A stretch of 64,000 bases of DNA from JAXHMB01 sp034521755 (GTDB lineage: Bacteria; Bacteroidota; Rhodothermia; Balneolales; Balneolaceae): assembly GCA_034521755.1 (NCBI GenBank), contig JAXHMB010000001.1, forward strand, positions 1 to 64,000. Direction: 5' to 3'. This document shows positions 43,278-52,203 of the stretch, piece after piece. Made by a program: the position numbers and the translations under genes. The notes beneath the pieces are model-generated. The model ran no database searches, was not told the origin of the DNA, and saw only the letters and a list, made by a program, of their open reading frames with translations. Each line of letters opens with the position of its first letter. Position 1 is the first letter of the stretch.

Positions 43278-44879
43278 ATGGACCTATTGTTAAATATTTG
43301 TATTTATCTTCCGCTGTTAGGCATTGTTGGTATTCTTTTAGCCCGCAATGAAAACAGTATTAAATGGATCAGCCTGGTAGCAACTGCCGCTACTTTTGTA
43401 TTGTCTCTGCCATTGCTTTTCAATTTTGATATTGCCAACTCTTCAACGGCACAATACCTTACGGTAGGTGATTCTCTGCTATCCGGATTGGATATAAAAT
43501 ATTTGGTTGGGCTTGATGGACTGAGTTTGTTGCTCTTTATGCTCACCACTTTATTTGGTCCAATCGTTATTTTGTCTTCCTGGGATTCAGTAAAGAAACA
43601 TCTTGCCGGATACTATTCGATGTTGCTGCTCCTGCAAACAGCATCCATGGGCGTGTTTGCCTCATTAGATCTTATCGTTTTCTATGTGTTCTTCGAGCTT
43701 TCCCTTATTCCCATGTATTTTCTGATTGGAATATGGGGTGGCAAAGGACGTATTCATGCCACGGTTAAGTTTTTTGTTTATACGCTGGTAGGTTCACTAA
43801 TCATGCTCGTTGGCCTGATCTTTGTAGGTTATGACGCCGGAACATTTATGGAAGGGGTAGCCTTTACTACCGATTGGAGGTTTTTGTCAGGAGCAGCCTA
43901 TCAAATTGGATTGGTAGAGCAGACCTATTTATTCCTGGCTTTTGCTTTGGCATTTTGCATTAAAGTTCCCCTGTTTCCATTCCACACGTGGTTGCCTTAT
44001 GCGCACACCGAAGCACCAACGGCAGGTTCGGTAGTCTTGGCAGCTATTATGCTTAAAATGGGAACTTATGGATTGTTAAGAGTTTGTCTGCCCATATTCC
44101 CCAATGCGTTTATGGAGTTTGCTCCTTACATGGCAACGCTTGCAGTGATTGGAATTATCTACGGTGCACTGGTAGCCATGGTACAGAAGGATGTGAAGAA
44201 GCTGGTAGCCTATTCGTCAGTCAGTCACCTGGGTTTTGTAGTACTTGGTCTTTTTGCGTTTAACACCATTGCTGTTCAGGGTGCACTGCTTCAGATGATC
44301 AACCATGGACTTTCAACCGGGGCACTCTTCCTTATTGTAGGGATGATATATGATCGTCGCCACACCAGGATGATAGAAGACTTCGGTGGTATAGCTAAGG
44401 TGATTCCCGTTTTTGCAGTGATGTTTATGATTTCACTGTTAGCTTCTATTGGTCTGCCGGGATTAAACGGATTTATTGGTGAGTTTTTGATTTTGAATGG
44501 AACTTTTGTCTCAGAAGTCTTACCACAAAATGCTTTTGTAGTATTTGCAGCTATCGGAGTAATTTTGGCAGCGGTTTATATGCTATGGATGTATAAGCGG
44601 GTTATGTTTGGACCACTTACCAAGGATGAAAACAGGAATTTAATTGATTTAAATGCTCGTGAAATAGGGCTGTTGGTTCCACTGGTTATTTTCATGTTCT
44701 GGATTGGAATTCGACCTGTGGACTTCACTCAATATTCTGAAGCCCAGATAAACGAATTGTTGGAATCTTCAAAAGAAAAAAGCATGGCCATCAAACAGTC
44801 GGCACAAAATGAGGATTTACCTGATTGGGCCAGCACTCTTTATGATATTACACCCGAATTAGCATCAAAATCTGAATAG
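43278..44879 (+). CDS. nuoM: NADH-quinone oxidoreductase subunit M
   Basis: The protein has 533 residues with about 14 helices. Conserved YVFFELSLIPMYFLIGIWGG with Glu and the following Lys-bearing KFFVYTLVGS, then IKVPLFPFHTWLPYAHTEAPTAGSVVLAAIMLKMG. A charged C-terminal extension (about residues 490-533) is rich in Lys, Ser and Glu. Third proton pump unit of the arm; the pcd gene starts 12 bases after its stop. Confidence 0.96.
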   Translation: MDLLLNICIYLPLLGIVGILLARNENSIKWISLVATAATFVLSLPLLFNFDIANSSTAQYLTVGDSLLSGLDIKYLVGLDGLSLLLFMLTTLFGPIVILSSWDSVKKHLAGYYSMLLLLQTASMGVFASLDLIVFYVFFELSLIPMYFLIGIWGGKGRIHATVKFFVYTLVGSLIMLVGLIFVGYDAGTFMEGVAFTTDWRFLSGAAYQIGLVEQTYLFLAFALAFCIKVPLFPFHTWLPYAHTEAPTAGSVVLAAIMLKMGTYGLLRVCLPIFPNAFMEFAPYMATLAVIGIIYGALVAMVQKDVKKLVAYSSVSHLGFVVLGLFAFNTIAVQGALLQMINHGLSTGALFLIVGMIYDRRHTRMIEDFGGIAKVIPVFAVMFMISLLASIGLPGLNGFIGEFLILNGTFVSEVLPQNAFVVFAAIGVILAAVYMLWMYKRVMFGPLTKDENRNLIDLNAREIGLLVPLVIFMFWIGIRPVDFTQYSEAQINELLESSKEKSMAIKQSAQNEDLPDWASTLYDITPELASKSE

Positions 44880-44891
44880 GGGGAAAGCATT

Positions 44892-45182
44892 ATGGCTACA
44901 CCACTATCTGAAGACAAAATAAATGAGGCTCTTTCTGATCTTGATGGATGGAAGCATGAAGATGATAAACTGAAGAAAGAGTTTTCTTTCGAAAACTTCC
45001 GCGAAGCGATGGCTTTTATCACTCGCATTGCTTTTGAAGCGGAAGAGCAGGTACATCATCCTGAGTTATTTAATGTGTATAATACCGTAAACATTGCGCT
45101 TAGCACGCATGATGCGGGAGGAAAAGTAACAGAAAAAGATATCAGGCTCGCAACAAGTATCGAGTCGCTGTACAATAATTAA
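44892..45182 (+). CDS. pcd: Pterin-4a-carbinolamine dehydratase inside the complex I operon
   Basis: The protein has 96 residues. The active-site signature is kept: His55-His56 in EEQVHHPEL and His73 in STHDAGG, with the typical WKHEDDKLKKEFSFENFREAMAFI start. The family dehydrates 4a-hydroxytetrahydropterin and also serves as a dimerisation partner for transcription factors. It sits between nuoM and nuoN with gaps of 12 and 6 bases. A pcd gene has been reported in the complex I operon of Rhodothermus marinus, so this placement is likely ancestral in the group. Why it is there is not known. No phenylalanine hydroxylase gene is in the window. Confidence 0.93.
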   Translation: MATPLSEDKINEALSDLDGWKHEDDKLKKEFSFENFREAMAFITRIAFEAEEQVHHPELFNVYNTVNIALSTHDAGGKVTEKDIRLATSIESLYNN

Positions 45183-45188
45183 AGTTAC

Positions 45189-46640
45189 ATGGATTACTTA
45201 CACGATCTTAATGCATTTTTACCCGGAGTCATCGTTGGAGTTGCCGGACTTCTAGTTATCCTTATCGATTCTTACAAGGATGATCATAATGGTATTTTTT
45301 GGTTAACTGTAGTTTCTTTGGCTGCGGCCTTTGGCATTTCTCTGATTGACCTGTTTGGACCTACCGGTGAAGCATTTTCGGGAATGATTTCTTACGGGGG
45401 TACAGCTGCATTTGGCAGTGCCGTAATTTTGATGGGTTCACTTTTCTGTGTAATGATTTCGGGAGAATATCTTGAAGCTATTGATCATAATTTTGGTGAA
45501 GTGTATGCCATGGTACTTTTTGCAACCACCGGTATGCTTGGGCTTGCAATGGCCAACAACCTGGTTATGATTTTTCTTGGATTAGAGACCATGTCCATTT
45601 GTCTCTATGTTCTTGCCGGTATTATAAAAGACAAGAAAATAGGGGCAGAAGCAGCGCTCAAGTATTTCTTGCTTGGAGCGTTTTCAACAGGATTTCTGCT
45701 TTATGGTATGGCCTTGCTATATGGCGCAACAGGTTCAATGGATATTTATGAAATTGCCGAAGCCGCTGACAGCAGTCTTTTATTTGTTTCGGGAGCTGGC
45801 TTATTGCTTGTTGGTTTTTTCTTTAAAATTTCTGCTGTACCATTTCACATGTGGACACCGGATGTATATCAGGGCACGCCAACTACGCTTACTGCCTATA
45901 TGGCAACGGCATCAAAATCGGCAGCTTTTGTAGCTCTTGTAATTATTTTATCACGATTAATTCCATCCGAAACGGCTGACTGGAATCAGGTGCTTAAAGT
46001 AATAGCCATTATTACAATGATTCTGGGTAACATCATTGCGCTTGTACAGGATGATATGAAGCGTATGTTGGCTTATTCCAGTATAGCACATGCCGGTTAT
46101 TTGCTTGTGGGTTTGGCAGCAGGCACCCCGGAAGGATACAGCGCTGTGCTTTATTACTTGTTTGCCTACACCGTGATGAATATTGGCGCCTTTGGTGTGG
46201 TGGCATACTATGAACGTCAGCAGGGATTAGATTTTATTGACATCAACAATTATGCCGGACTGGGTTTCCGTCGACCTATCATGGGCGTGATGCTATCGAT
46301 ATTTCTCTTCTCGTTGGCAGGCATTCCACCTATGATCGGGTTCGCGGGGAAGTACTTGGTATTTGCAGCGGCTATAAATGCTAATATGGTACCACTTGCC
46401 ATCGTAGGTGTTTTGGCAAGTGCGGCAAGCGTCTATTATTACTTGCGCCCGATGGTATATATGTACATGCGCGATGCTCATAAAGATGTACCTTTTGTTC
46501 GGGCAGGATGGTTGTTTAAAGGAGTACTTATTTTGCTTGCTGTAGTAACTGTGGCTTCTGGTATATTTCTTGGGGACATTACCGAGTTGTTATCATCATA
46601 TTATTCACAGGATTGGGTAGCTCAAATGTTTACCCGGTAA
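45189..46640 (+). CDS. nuoN: NADH-quinone oxidoreductase subunit N
   Basis: The protein has 483 residues, antiporter-like, about 14 helices. Contains MIFLGLETMSICLYVLAG with the conserved Glu, EAALKYFLLGAFSTGFLLYG with Lys, and VPFHMWTPDVYQGTPTTLTAYMATASK. Ends the operon. The next transcription unit starts with its own promoter at 46676. Confidence 0.96.
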   Translation: MDYLHDLNAFLPGVIVGVAGLLVILIDSYKDDHNGIFWLTVVSLAAAFGISLIDLFGPTGEAFSGMISYGGTAAFGSAVILMGSLFCVMISGEYLEAIDHNFGEVYAMVLFATTGMLGLAMANNLVMIFLGLETMSICLYVLAGIIKDKKIGAEAALKYFLLGAFSTGFLLYGMALLYGATGSMDIYEIAEAADSSLLFVSGAGLLLVGFFFKISAVPFHMWTPDVYQGTPTTLTAYMATASKSAAFVALVIILSRLIPSETADWNQVLKVIAIITMILGNIIALVQDDMKRMLAYSSIAHAGYLLVGLAAGTPEGYSAVLYYLFAYTVMNIGAFGVVAYYERQQGLDFIDINNYAGLGFRRPIMGVMLSIFLFSLAGIPPMIGFAGKYLVFAAAINANMVPLAIVGVLASAASVYYYLRPMVYMYMRDAHKDVPFVRAGWLFKGVLILLAVVTVASGIFLGDITELLSSYYSQDWVAQMFTR

Positions 46641-46675
46641 GTCTTGATCAGTTAGAAAATTAACTGCTTTTTCTA

Positions 46676-46706
46676 TTGTAATTTCCTTCTAAAAGCTTTA
46701 TTTTTG
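46676..46706 (+). promoter_or_regulatory. Bacteroidota-type promoter of the rpsF operon
   Basis: TTG (46676-46678), 20 bases, then TATTTTTG (46699-46706), about 105 bases before rpsF. Good match to TTTG-N19/20-TAnnTTTG, leaving a long leader that could hold ribosomal-protein autoregulation. Confidence 0.65.
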
Positions 46707-46811
46707 CTTGCCTGCAAATAAGTCATTTCACTTACTTGCATACCTGCTGACGAATGAAAGTCATTACGTCGGCTGTTTTCAACCGAAAACAACCAAAGGA
46801 ATACATACCAC

Positions 46812-47198
46812 ATGAGTAAAAATTATTACGAGCTTACCTATATTATAAGTCCTGTACTGGAAGACGATCAGTACGAAGAAATCATCAAAAAGTACTCCGA
46901 CTTGATTGAAGAAAACGATGGAGAGATTGATGAAGTTGATGAATGGGGAATCCGGAAGTTTGAATATGAAATGGATGGCAAGTCCAGCGGATTCTATGTA
47001 AATGCCTATTTTGAAGCACCTGGCGAACTAATCGCACAACTGGAACGTGCTTTGCGCATTGATGATCATATTATGCGTTATCTCACCCTTAAGTATGATG
47101 CTAAAATGCTGCGTCACCGTGAGCTGCAAAAGAAAAATGCAGTACCTGCAGTTTTCGGCGTTGATGAGGAAGAAGCCGACCAGAAAGACGACGATTAA
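46812..47198 (+). CDS. rpsF: 30S ribosomal protein S6
   Basis: The protein has 128 residues. It starts YYELTYIISPVLEDDQ, has the YEMDGKSSGFYVNAYFEAP beta hairpin and RALRIDDHIMRYLTLK, and ends with an acidic tail (EEEADQKDDD). S6 pairs with S18 on the platform of the small subunit. No ssb gene lies between rpsF and rpsR, unlike in many bacteria. Confidence 0.96.
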   Translation: MSKNYYELTYIISPVLEDDQYEEIIKKYSDLIEENDGEIDEVDEWGIRKFEYEMDGKSSGFYVNAYFEAPGELIAQLERALRIDDHIMRYLTLKYDAKMLRHRELQKKNAVPAVFGVDEEEADQKDDD

Positions 47199-47232
47199 TA
47201 ACCAAATTCACAACATATAAAGGAATTATATT

Positions 47233-47484
47233 ATGATTAAGAATCCATCACATCCAAAGAAAGGACATATAAGAACCCGCGAATGTAAGTTTACCAAAGC
47301 GGGTATTGAGTACATTGATTATAAAGATACTGAGCTTTTGCAGCGCGTAATGAACGATCAGGGAAAAATTCTTCCTCGTCGTGTAACCGGAACCAGCGCT
47401 AAATATCAGCGACAGCTTTCGCGTGCAATTAAACGTGCCAGATTTCTTGGCATGGTTCCATATGTAGCAGAAAATCTCCGATAA
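47233..47484 (+). CDS. rpsR: 30S ribosomal protein S18
   Basis: The protein has 83 residues. Contains CKFTKAGIEYIDYKDTELL, KILPRRVTGTSAKYQRQLSR and AIKRARFLGMVPYV, diagnostic of S18. A single Cys in RECKF remains of the zinc-binding set, so this is a zinc-independent form. Confidence 0.96.
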   Translation: MIKNPSHPKKGHIRTRECKFTKAGIEYIDYKDTELLQRVMNDQGKILPRRVTGTSAKYQRQLSRAIKRARFLGMVPYVAENLR

Positions 47485-47502
47485 AAAGACTTTTATTTTC
47501 CT

Positions 47503-47958
47503 ATGGCAAAGTACATGAAATTAATCCTAAAAGAAGACGTTGATAAGTTAGGTGAATCCGGAGACATCGTAGATGTTAAGCCGGGATACGGACGCAACTA
47601 CTTGATTCCACAGGGCAAAGCCATTATGGCAACCGATGGAGCAGTTAAGCAGCTTGAGATGCTTAGAGAAAAAGCTGAGCGCCGTGCTGAGCTAACAGTA
47701 GAAGCTGCACAAGAAATGGCAGAGCGTTTGGAAACCACCTCCGTTACAATACCGGTATCTGTAGGTGAAGACGAACGTATACACGGTTCTGTAACCAATC
47801 AGGATATTGCCGATGCACTGGCTGAACGTGATATCGAGATTGATCGTCGTAAGATTGAAATAGATGACGACATCAAAACGTTGGGTGAATACACAGCTAC
47901 CGTTAATCTTTTGAGTGAACTTAAGGCAACCATAAAAGTTTGGGTAGTTAAAGAATAA
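47503..47958 (+). CDS. rplI: 50S ribosomal protein L9
   Basis: The protein has 151 residues. MKLILKEDVDKLGESGDIVDVKPGYGRNYLIPQGKA is the L9 N-terminal signature, followed by the long connecting helix and the C-terminal domain with VGEDERIHGSVTNQDIADAL. dsbD starts 26 bases later, probably on the same transcript. Confidence 0.96.
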   Translation: MAKYMKLILKEDVDKLGESGDIVDVKPGYGRNYLIPQGKAIMATDGAVKQLEMLREKAERRAELTVEAAQEMAERLETTSVTIPVSVGEDERIHGSVTNQDIADALAERDIEIDRRKIEIDDDIKTLGEYTATVNLLSELKATIKVWVVKE

Positions 47959-47984
47959 TGGTTTAACAACCCAGCGGTTTCGCT

Positions 47985-49943
47985 ATGAAAAATTCAATTG
48001 TCAAATTAATGGGGATCATCATTCTGGTGTTATCCCCATTTTTTGTTCAGGCTCAGTTTTTAGATCCGGTTAGTTTTGAAGTTATCGAGGCTCCTGAACA
48101 AGTAAAAGCTGGTGAAGCCTTTGATATTGTTATTGAAGCTACTATTGAAGGGAACTGGCACCTTTACTCTATCCATAATGATCCTGATGCCGGACCCTAT
48201 CCCACTCAATTTTCTTCTATTTCTGACAGTCTAGTAGTTATTGGTGAAGTTGAAGAATCAGAGGCCGTCATAGAGTATGATCCAAATTTTGAAACCGACC
48301 TTGGCTGGCATACTTCCAAAGCTACTTTTTACGTACCTGTTACTTTCAAAAAAGATATTTCGGGGGAAGCTACTGCTAATTTAGAAGTCCTTTACCAGGT
48401 TTGTGACGATAAATCTTGTTTGCCCCCTAAGAAAAAAAAGATTACCCACACTATTGAAATTTCCGGTGTTGCCGATAATGCAGATGAGGTGCTTGCCGGA
48501 AATTATGATATCTCAAACCGAGAGAGTAAAAATTCTGGGTCTGAACAGACTACAACAGGCGGTGGTGTCTTAGCTTTTATGTGGCTGGCCCTCGCGGCCG
48601 GATTTGCTGCCCTCCTTACACCTTGTGTATTCCCGATGATTCCATTAACTATTTCCTTTTTCTCCAAGCAAAAAGAAGGAGAGGGGAATAGTAGAAAGGC
48701 AGTGGTACAAGCTGTCGGTTTTGGCGTAGCCATCATTTTAACTTTTACTATTTTAGGTGTCTTGTTGGCACTGGTAATTGGTGCATCAGGAGCTAATCAG
48801 TTTGCGGCCAACCCATGGGTGAATTTGTTTATTGCAATTATTCTCGTCGTTTTTGCAGTGAGCTTATTGGGAGCTTTTGAATTGCGATTGCCTTATCAAC
48901 TTACAAATTGGCTCAATAAAAAGAGTAACGAAAGCAAAGGAATTCTTGGCGTACTTTTTATGGCATTGACAATAAGTGCTGTTTCCTTTTCATGTACGGC
49001 TCCTTTTGTGGGAGGGGTACTTGCTGCTACAGCAGGTGGCGAATGGTTTTATCCAATTTTAGGGATGGTAGGATTTTCAGCTGCTTTTGCCAGTCCCTTT
49101 GTGATTCTTGCACTGTTTCCACGCTGGCTTGAATCACTTCCTAAGAGCGGCTCATGGATGAACATGGTGAAAGTACTACTTGGATTTATTGAGCTCGCAG
49201 CAGCTTTTAAGTTTTTGTCGAATGCCGACTTGGTTTGGAGTTGGGGGCTTGTTTCTCGTCCACTCACTATTGCCGCATGGATTGCCATATTCTTATTGGC
49301 AGGACTGTATGTGCTTGGAGTCTACTCATTGAAAAATGAGGAACAGCCAAAGCAAATTGGCACAGGTCGTCTTTTCCTGGCAATCCCATTGTTTTTATTC
49401 AGCTTTTATTTAATACCCGGCTTGCTAGGGGCAAATCTTGGAATTTGGGATGCGTGGCTTCCACCTAAGCAATCATCAGATGTAAGTGTGGTTCGTACAT
49501 TGGCTATGATGGGAGGGACATCAGGGGGTAATATAATAGAGTCAGAGAACTGGTCGGAAGATTATGCCCTATCGGTAGACGAAGCAAAAAAAGAAAACAA
49601 GCCAATATTTATAGATTTTACAGGTTACACTTGCACGAACTGTCGTGCTATGGAAGCAAATATATTTCCGTTGGCTTCTATTCAGCAAAGATTTAAGCAA
49701 ATGAAGAAAGTAAGGTTGTATACCGATGATGGAACCGATGGGCCCAAAAATCAGAAGTTTCAGTTTCAGTTAACCGGCACGGTTGCATTGCCAACCTATA
49801 TAGTTTTAGATCCATATACCGAAAAAGTGCTGGAACAATTTGTAGGCATGGCCAGCGAACAAGAATTCAAACAATTTTTAGATAAGGGTTTATCATCCTT
49901 TGAAACAACTCAAAGTAGCAGTGTGCAAGCTACGGGACAATAG
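47985..49943 (+). CDS. dsbD: Thiol:disulfide interchange protein DsbD
   Basis: The protein has 652 residues. Signal peptide (1-23, ending VQAQ), periplasmic N-terminal domain with the Cys pair in YQVCDDKSCLPPKK (about 136-142), then eight membrane helices with the two redox cysteines in LLTPCVFPMIPLTISFF and VSFSCTAPFVGG, and a C-terminal thioredoxin domain with GYTCTNCR (about 546-552). It carries electrons from cytoplasmic thioredoxin to periplasmic substrates. Position after ribosomal protein genes rather than cytochrome genes is unusual. All cysteines are present, so it should be active. Confidence 0.94.
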   Translation: MKNSIVKLMGIIILVLSPFFVQAQFLDPVSFEVIEAPEQVKAGEAFDIVIEATIEGNWHLYSIHNDPDAGPYPTQFSSISDSLVVIGEVEESEAVIEYDPNFETDLGWHTSKATFYVPVTFKKDISGEATANLEVLYQVCDDKSCLPPKKKKITHTIEISGVADNADEVLAGNYDISNRESKNSGSEQTTTGGGVLAFMWLALAAGFAALLTPCVFPMIPLTISFFSKQKEGEGNSRKAVVQAVGFGVAIILTFTILGVLLALVIGASGANQFAANPWVNLFIAIILVVFAVSLLGAFELRLPYQLTNWLNKKSNESKGILGVLFMALTISAVSFSCTAPFVGGVLAATAGGEWFYPILGMVGFSAAFASPFVILALFPRWLESLPKSGSWMNMVKVLLGFIELAAAFKFLSNADLVWSWGLVSRPLTIAAWIAIFLLAGLYVLGVYSLKNEEQPKQIGTGRLFLAIPLFLFSFYLIPGLLGANLGIWDAWLPPKQSSDVSVVRTLAMMGGTSGGNIIESENWSEDYALSVDEAKKENKPIFIDFTGYTCTNCRAMEANIFPLASIQQRFKQMKKVRLYTDDGTDGPKNQKFQFQLTGTVALPTYIVLDPYTEKVLEQFVGMASEQEFKQFLDKGLSSFETTQSSSVQATGQ

Positions 49944-50110
49944 GTATTACCTGTTTTTTTCTTTAATTAATTGTTAAAGCATATTAACCTTAAATAAATT
50001 TACAATAACAGGGGATGATCTTTTGACATTTAAGTTAAAATGATCTATCATTTTGCATCTTTGTAAGCCATAAAATATTTAACCAAAAATAATTTAATCG
50101 GAGTAATCGT

Positions 50111-50806
50111 ATGATGTCGTCAATAGCTCTTTTTTTTCTTCAAGCAGGAGCTGATCCAGGCTTTTTTAATGTAATCGTTGAAAAATTTAATGAGGGTGGT
50201 CCATGGATGTGGCCTGTTCTTATTGCCTTGATTCTTGGCCTTGCCATTTTTCTAGAAAGAATCATCACACTAAACCTTGCTGATATTGATACCCGCAAGT
50301 TCATTGTTAATGTTCAGGAAGCCTTGCAAGAAGGTGGAATACCTGCTGCTCAAGATCTTTGTGCAGAAACACGTGGACCTGTAGCTTCTGTTTTTCAGGC
50401 AGGACTAATGAGAGTTGACGAAGGTATTGAAGCTGCTGAAAAGGCAATTTCAGCTTACGGCTCTATTGAAATGAGCTTCTTGGAGCGCGGCCTTGTATGG
50501 TTGTCGTTGTTTATTGCTATTGCACCGCTCCTTGGGTTCCTCGGTACGGTTGTTGGTATGATTGAAGCTTTTGATGCTATTCAGGCTCAGGGTGATATTT
50601 CACCTACATTGGTAGCCGGTGGTATTAAGGTTGCGCTTTTAACAACTGCAGCTGGTCTGTTAGCGGGTATTATTCTACAAGTAGGTTACAACTACTGTGT
50701 ATCTAAAATTGATCGTTTGATTGCGGAAATGGAAGAATCTTCTATTACGCTTATCGACTCAATTGTAGATATGAAGGAAGGTGGTAACCCAACTGCTGGC
50801 GAATAA
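50111..50806 (+). CDS. exbB: ExbB/TolQ/MotA-type proton channel protein
   Basis: The protein has 231 residues. Three membrane helices (about 30-50, 128-150, 172-195) with the MotA/TolQ/ExbB pattern WLSLFIAIAPLLGFLGTVVGMIEAFDAIQAQGDISPTLVAGGIKVALLTTAAGLLAG, including the conserved Thr/Pro residues lining the channel. With ExbD it uses proton motive force to energise TonB receptors. First gene of a four-gene operon. Confidence 0.93.
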   Translation: MMSSIALFFLQAGADPGFFNVIVEKFNEGGPWMWPVLIALILGLAIFLERIITLNLADIDTRKFIVNVQEALQEGGIPAAQDLCAETRGPVASVFQAGLMRVDEGIEAAEKAISAYGSIEMSFLERGLVWLSLFIAIAPLLGFLGTVVGMIEAFDAIQAQGDISPTLVAGGIKVALLTTAAGLLAGIILQVGYNYCVSKIDRLIAEMEESSITLIDSIVDMKEGGNPTAGE

Positions 50807-50839
50807 TAAATTTCCAATTTAATTAATAGGTGATCTATA

Positions 50840-51109
50840 ATGTCTAGTGTAATAGGAATTGGAATTGCCGGTGGACTTATCGTATTAGGAGTGCTTGCAA
50901 TTCTTATAGCAGGCGGTAAAAACCTGATGAGTGGTAAGCAAGATTTGAAAAAGATTATCATGTTTGCCATTCCATTTGTTGTCTTTGGTGTAGCATATGG
51001 AATCACGACTGATACTTCTGATGCCGGTATTGCAACCATGTTGTTTATGATGGCAGTGATGGTTCTTACCATTGTGTTGTCAGGTTTCAGAAGTACTTTT
51101 AACCTTTAA
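50840..51109 (+). CDS. Small three-helix membrane protein within the exb operon
   Basis: The protein has 89 residues with hydrophobic segments at about 4-25, 39-56 and 62-83 and a short positive loop (GKQDLKKII). No known domain recognised. It lies between exbB and exbD with gaps of 33 and 13 bases, so it is made with them. A structural accessory of the ExbB-ExbD motor is a fair guess from position only. Confidence 0.7.
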   Translation: MSSVIGIGIAGGLIVLGVLAILIAGGKNLMSGKQDLKKIIMFAIPFVVFGVAYGITTDTSDAGIATMLFMMAVMVLTIVLSGFRSTFNL

Positions 51110-51122
51110 CAGGTGAGCATTT

Positions 51123-51668
51123 ATGATTATTAAGAAAAAAAAGAGAGATGATGCCGAAGTTCCGGGATCATCTCTTGCAGATATCGCTTTTTTGCTGCTC
51201 ATTTTCTTCCTGCTTGTAACAACGATCGATGTTGATACAGGTATTGGTCTTGTTCTTCCTCCAAAGCCGGATACGGAGCAACCTCCGCCACCTGTTAAAG
51301 AGAAGAACTTATTAAATATCGCAGTTAACGCTGAGGGATTGGTGCTTATGGACGATGAGCCTACTCCAATTGCCGAAGTAAAGCAAAAAGTGATTGACTT
51401 TGTCGATAATAACGGACAGAATCCGGAATTATCTGATTCACCTCAAAAGGCGATTGTATCCATCAAAACTGCACGAGAAACACCTTATCGTATCTATATA
51501 GATATGCTTGATGAGGTCATTGGGGCCTATGCCCAGCTTCGAAATCAGGCATCTCAGGCAAGGTTTGGCAGAGATTTCCATCAGCTTGATGAAAAAGGTG
51601 AGCAATATGCGCAGATAAAGGATATGTATCCTAAGAAAATTTCAATCGCAGAGCCTGACGAGGGGTAA
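51123..51668 (+). CDS. exbD: ExbD/TolR-family protein 1
   Basis: The protein has 181 residues. One membrane helix near residues 18-37 with SLADIAFLLLIFFLLVTTI, containing the protonatable Asp essential in ExbD, then a Pro-rich linker and a periplasmic domain with ISIKTARETPYRIYIDMLDEVIGAYAQLR. The C-terminal extension (about 140-181) is longer than in Escherichia coli ExbD. Confidence 0.9.
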   Translation: MIIKKKKRDDAEVPGSSLADIAFLLLIFFLLVTTIDVDTGIGLVLPPKPDTEQPPPPVKEKNLLNIAVNAEGLVLMDDEPTPIAEVKQKVIDFVDNNGQNPELSDSPQKAIVSIKTARETPYRIYIDMLDEVIGAYAQLRNQASQARFGRDFHQLDEKGEQYAQIKDMYPKKISIAEPDEG

Positions 51669-51674
51669 CTGAAT

Positions 51675-52127
51675 ATGGCACAATTTCAAAAGAAATCTGC
51701 AAATACCAGTCAGGAAGTACCAACTTCGGCTATGCCCGATATTGTATTTATGTTACTTATCTTTTTTATGGTGGTAACAGTACTTCGTGAGACAGAATTG
51801 CAGGTTCGAGTAAATTTTACTGAAGCAGAAAATATCGAAAAGATTGAGCAAAAACGTTTGGTTACCTATATCTATGTAGGGCCTGAAAAACTATCCGGAA
51901 ATCGTGTGGGAGAAACAAAAATACAGGTGGATGATGCACTGGTAGAACTTGGTGCTATCAGAAACTTGATGTATGATAAGTTTCAGGAACAACCGAAACT
52001 TATCGTCTCCCTGCGAGTTGACGCAAATACCGAAAGTGGAATCGTCAATGATATACATCAGGAACTGCGTGAAGCAGGTACACTACGTATTAATTATTCT
52101 ACCCATGATGAAGATCCGGGTGGATAA
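51675..52127 (+). CDS. exbD: ExbD/TolR-family protein 2
   Basis: The protein has 150 residues. The helix SAMPDIVFMLLIFFMVVTVL retains the conserved Asp, followed by a periplasmic domain with LRVDANTESGIVNDIHQELREA. Paralog of the preceding gene, separated by 6 bases. Two ExbD paralogs in tandem are common in Bacteroidota. Followed by a terminator. Confidence 0.9.
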   Translation: MAQFQKKSANTSQEVPTSAMPDIVFMLLIFFMVVTVLRETELQVRVNFTEAENIEKIEQKRLVTYIYVGPEKLSGNRVGETKIQVDDALVELGAIRNLMYDKFQEQPKLIVSLRVDANTESGIVNDIHQELREAGTLRINYSTHDEDPGG

Positions 52128-52148
52128 TCTTTTCTAACTAATTTTTTG

Positions 52149-52182
52149 AAAAAGGCATGTGTATTACGCACCTGCCTTTTTT
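52149..52182 (+). terminator. Intrinsic terminator after the exb operon
   Basis: Stem aaaaaggca.gtg / gcac..tgcctttttt with loop tattac, ending in a T run. Confidence 0.85.
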
Positions 52183-52203
52183 CATTTTATACACCTCCAA
52201 ATC

